Source: JACKHO01 sp041398745 (GTDB lineage Bacteria > Planctomycetota > Planctomycetia > Planctomycetales > Planctomycetaceae). From it: a stretch of DNA of 64,000 bases. The stretch is taken from the NCBI GenBank assembly GCA_041398745.1, contig JAWKUB010000003.1:310001-374000 (forward strand), read 5' to 3'. Position 1 is the stretch's first letter, and each line of letters opens with the position of its first letter. This document shows, in pieces, positions 63,138 through 64,000 of the stretch. The notes beneath the pieces are model-generated. The model did not search any database. It saw only the letters and a program-made list of their open reading frames with translations, and was not told the origin of the DNA. The position numbers and the translations under genes were made by a program.

Positions 63138-64000
63138 CTACATGGCCGATCGTTTTCCGGTGCGCTCAATGTGCTCCATGCCACACGCTCCCGCCGTCGG
63201 CAACATTTTTCCGGGACTGCAGCGGTTGTCGGGATTGAAGACTTCGCGAATTCCGTTCATGACTTCGATGTCGGTGCGCGTGAACAGGTAGCGTCGCGGC
63301 TCGCCTTCGGACTCGGAACCCGGTTCTGGTTCGCACATGAACGAGATTTTCTCAACTCCAATTCCGTGTTCGCCAGTGACACTCCCGCCCAGTTCGATGC
63401 ACTTCGAGAGAATGGCGTCGCCTGCGGCAATCACACGCTGTACCTGATCCTGGTCCCGTTCATCGAACAGCAGAATAGGATGGATGTTGCCATCACCCGC
63501 GTGGAACACATTCACAATGCGGATGTTGTGTCGTTCACTGGTTTCCTGAATGAACTCCAGAATCTCCGGGAGTTTGGTCCGCGGAACAACACCATCTTGC
63601 GTGCAGTAACTGGGGGCCAGTCGGCCAATGGCACCGAATGCCTGCTTGCGGCATTTCCAGAGAAGTGCCCGCTCTTCGGCCGAGTTGGCGGTGCGTACTT
63701 CACGTGCCCCCAACTGGTTGCATAATTCAATAATCCGGGCCGCTTCTTCGTCGACGGATACTTCGAGACCATCGACTTCAATCAGGAGCACGGCACCAGC
63801 GTCGAGCGGAAACCCGAAGCGGAATGCCTGTTCGAGCGCTTCCACGATTCCCTGATCCATCATTTCCAACGCGGCAGGAATAATTCCCGCACCAATAATG
63901 GCGCTAATGGTTTCCGTCGCTTGTTGAACCGTTTCGAACACTCCCAGCATGGTGCGATAGGCGACGGGATCGCGGGTGAGGCGCACCCACACTTTGGTGA
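63138..64000 (-). CDS. glcD: Glycolate oxidase FAD subunit GlcD, C-terminal part (cut by window edge)
   Basis: About 287 residues to the window end. It contains ALLWKCRKQAFGAIGRLAPS, YCTQDGVVPRTKLPEILEFI, FHAGDGNIHPILLFDERDQD and GGSVTGEHGIGVEKISFMCE, the C-terminal FAD-oxidase domain of GlcD/D-lactate dehydrogenase proteins. The frame is open past 64000, so the flavin-binding N-terminus is outside. GlcE is far away at 45869 on the other strand, so the glc genes are not in one operon here. D-lactate dehydrogenase is the alternative reading. Confidence 0.87.
   Translation of the reverse strand, partial: TKVWVRLTRDPVAYRTMLGVFETVQQATETISAIIGAGIIPAALEMMDQGIVEALEQAFRFGFPLDAGAVLLIEVDGLEVSVDEEAARIIELCNQLGAREVRTANSAEERALLWKCRKQAFGAIGRLAPSYCTQDGVVPRTKLPEILEFIQETSERHNIRIVNVFHAGDGNIHPILLFDERDQDQVQRVIAAGDAILSKCIELGGSVTGEHGIGVEKISFMCEPEPGSESEGEPRRYLFTRTDIEVMNGIREVFNPDNRCSPGKMLPTAGACGMEHIERTGKRSAM

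Overview
The window reads as a chromosomal segment of a Planctomycetes bacterium (Planctomycetia). The basis is the gene content: a large secreted DUF1587/1592/1588/1585 cytochrome-like protein paired with a DUF1552 protein, a secreted sulfatase, an ECF sigma factor overlapping a Ser/Thr kinase, a sigma factor fused to a transmembrane and exported tail, a formylmethanofuran dehydrogenase subunit B, HpnC-type squalene synthesis, and Kdo transferase. Base composition is moderate in GC. Strong Shine-Dalgarno sites are patchy. I saw no rRNA, tRNA, CRISPR array or prophage.

Layout. 1-3.6 kb: three type IV pilus/type II secretion ATPases on the minus strand (GspE/PilB, PilT, and a GspE/PilB N-terminus cut by the window edge). 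3.9-7.7 kb: cmk, then an accessory patch with a complete IS66-family element (12-bp terminal inverted repeats, 9-bp target duplication), a TIR-domain protein and an adjoining unrecognised protein. 7.8-16 kb: sigma-factor fusion, argC, a HAD-like protein lacking its usual nucleophile, an EF-hand exported protein, a ZIP transporter, a MtaB-like methylthiotransferase and a STAS protein. 16-27 kb: DUF1552/DUF1592 pair, fwdB with DUF58, sulfatase, an exported STN-like protein, a MITE-like palindromic element and waaA.

27-34 kb: a second motor cluster of a PilT-like ATPase followed by a GspE/PilB ATPase with N-terminal membrane segments, then an L7/L12-tail-like small protein, an ECF sigma factor and a kinase with a formylglycine-enzyme-like tail. 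34-48 kb: trpE, purine nucleoside phosphorylase, a 42-residue zinc ribbon, a MoxR ATPase, a shortened UvrC-like protein, PurS-PurL fusion, fumC, glcE, ispF and a Nudix hydrolase. 48-64 kb: FAD and 2Fe-2S subunits of a molybdenum hydroxylase without an adjacent large subunit, a PfkB kinase coupled to an iron alcohol dehydrogenase, an M14-peptidase-like lipoprotein, a GNAT acetyltransferase, lysA, an endonuclease/exonuclease/phosphatase protein, hpnC, a second PfkB kinase, a COG4112 Nudix-like protein, a Tat-exported protein and the C-terminal part of glcD.

Most of the window is ordinary housekeeping and planctomycete-specific content in short operons. The least explained parts are the TIR/unknown pair next to the IS66 element, the membrane-anchored GspE with its PilT partner, the sigma-factor fusion, and several intergenic repeat families. 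One of these families abuts the stop codon of the upstream gene in both copies. All assignments rest on reading the sequence and motif recognition; no database search was run.
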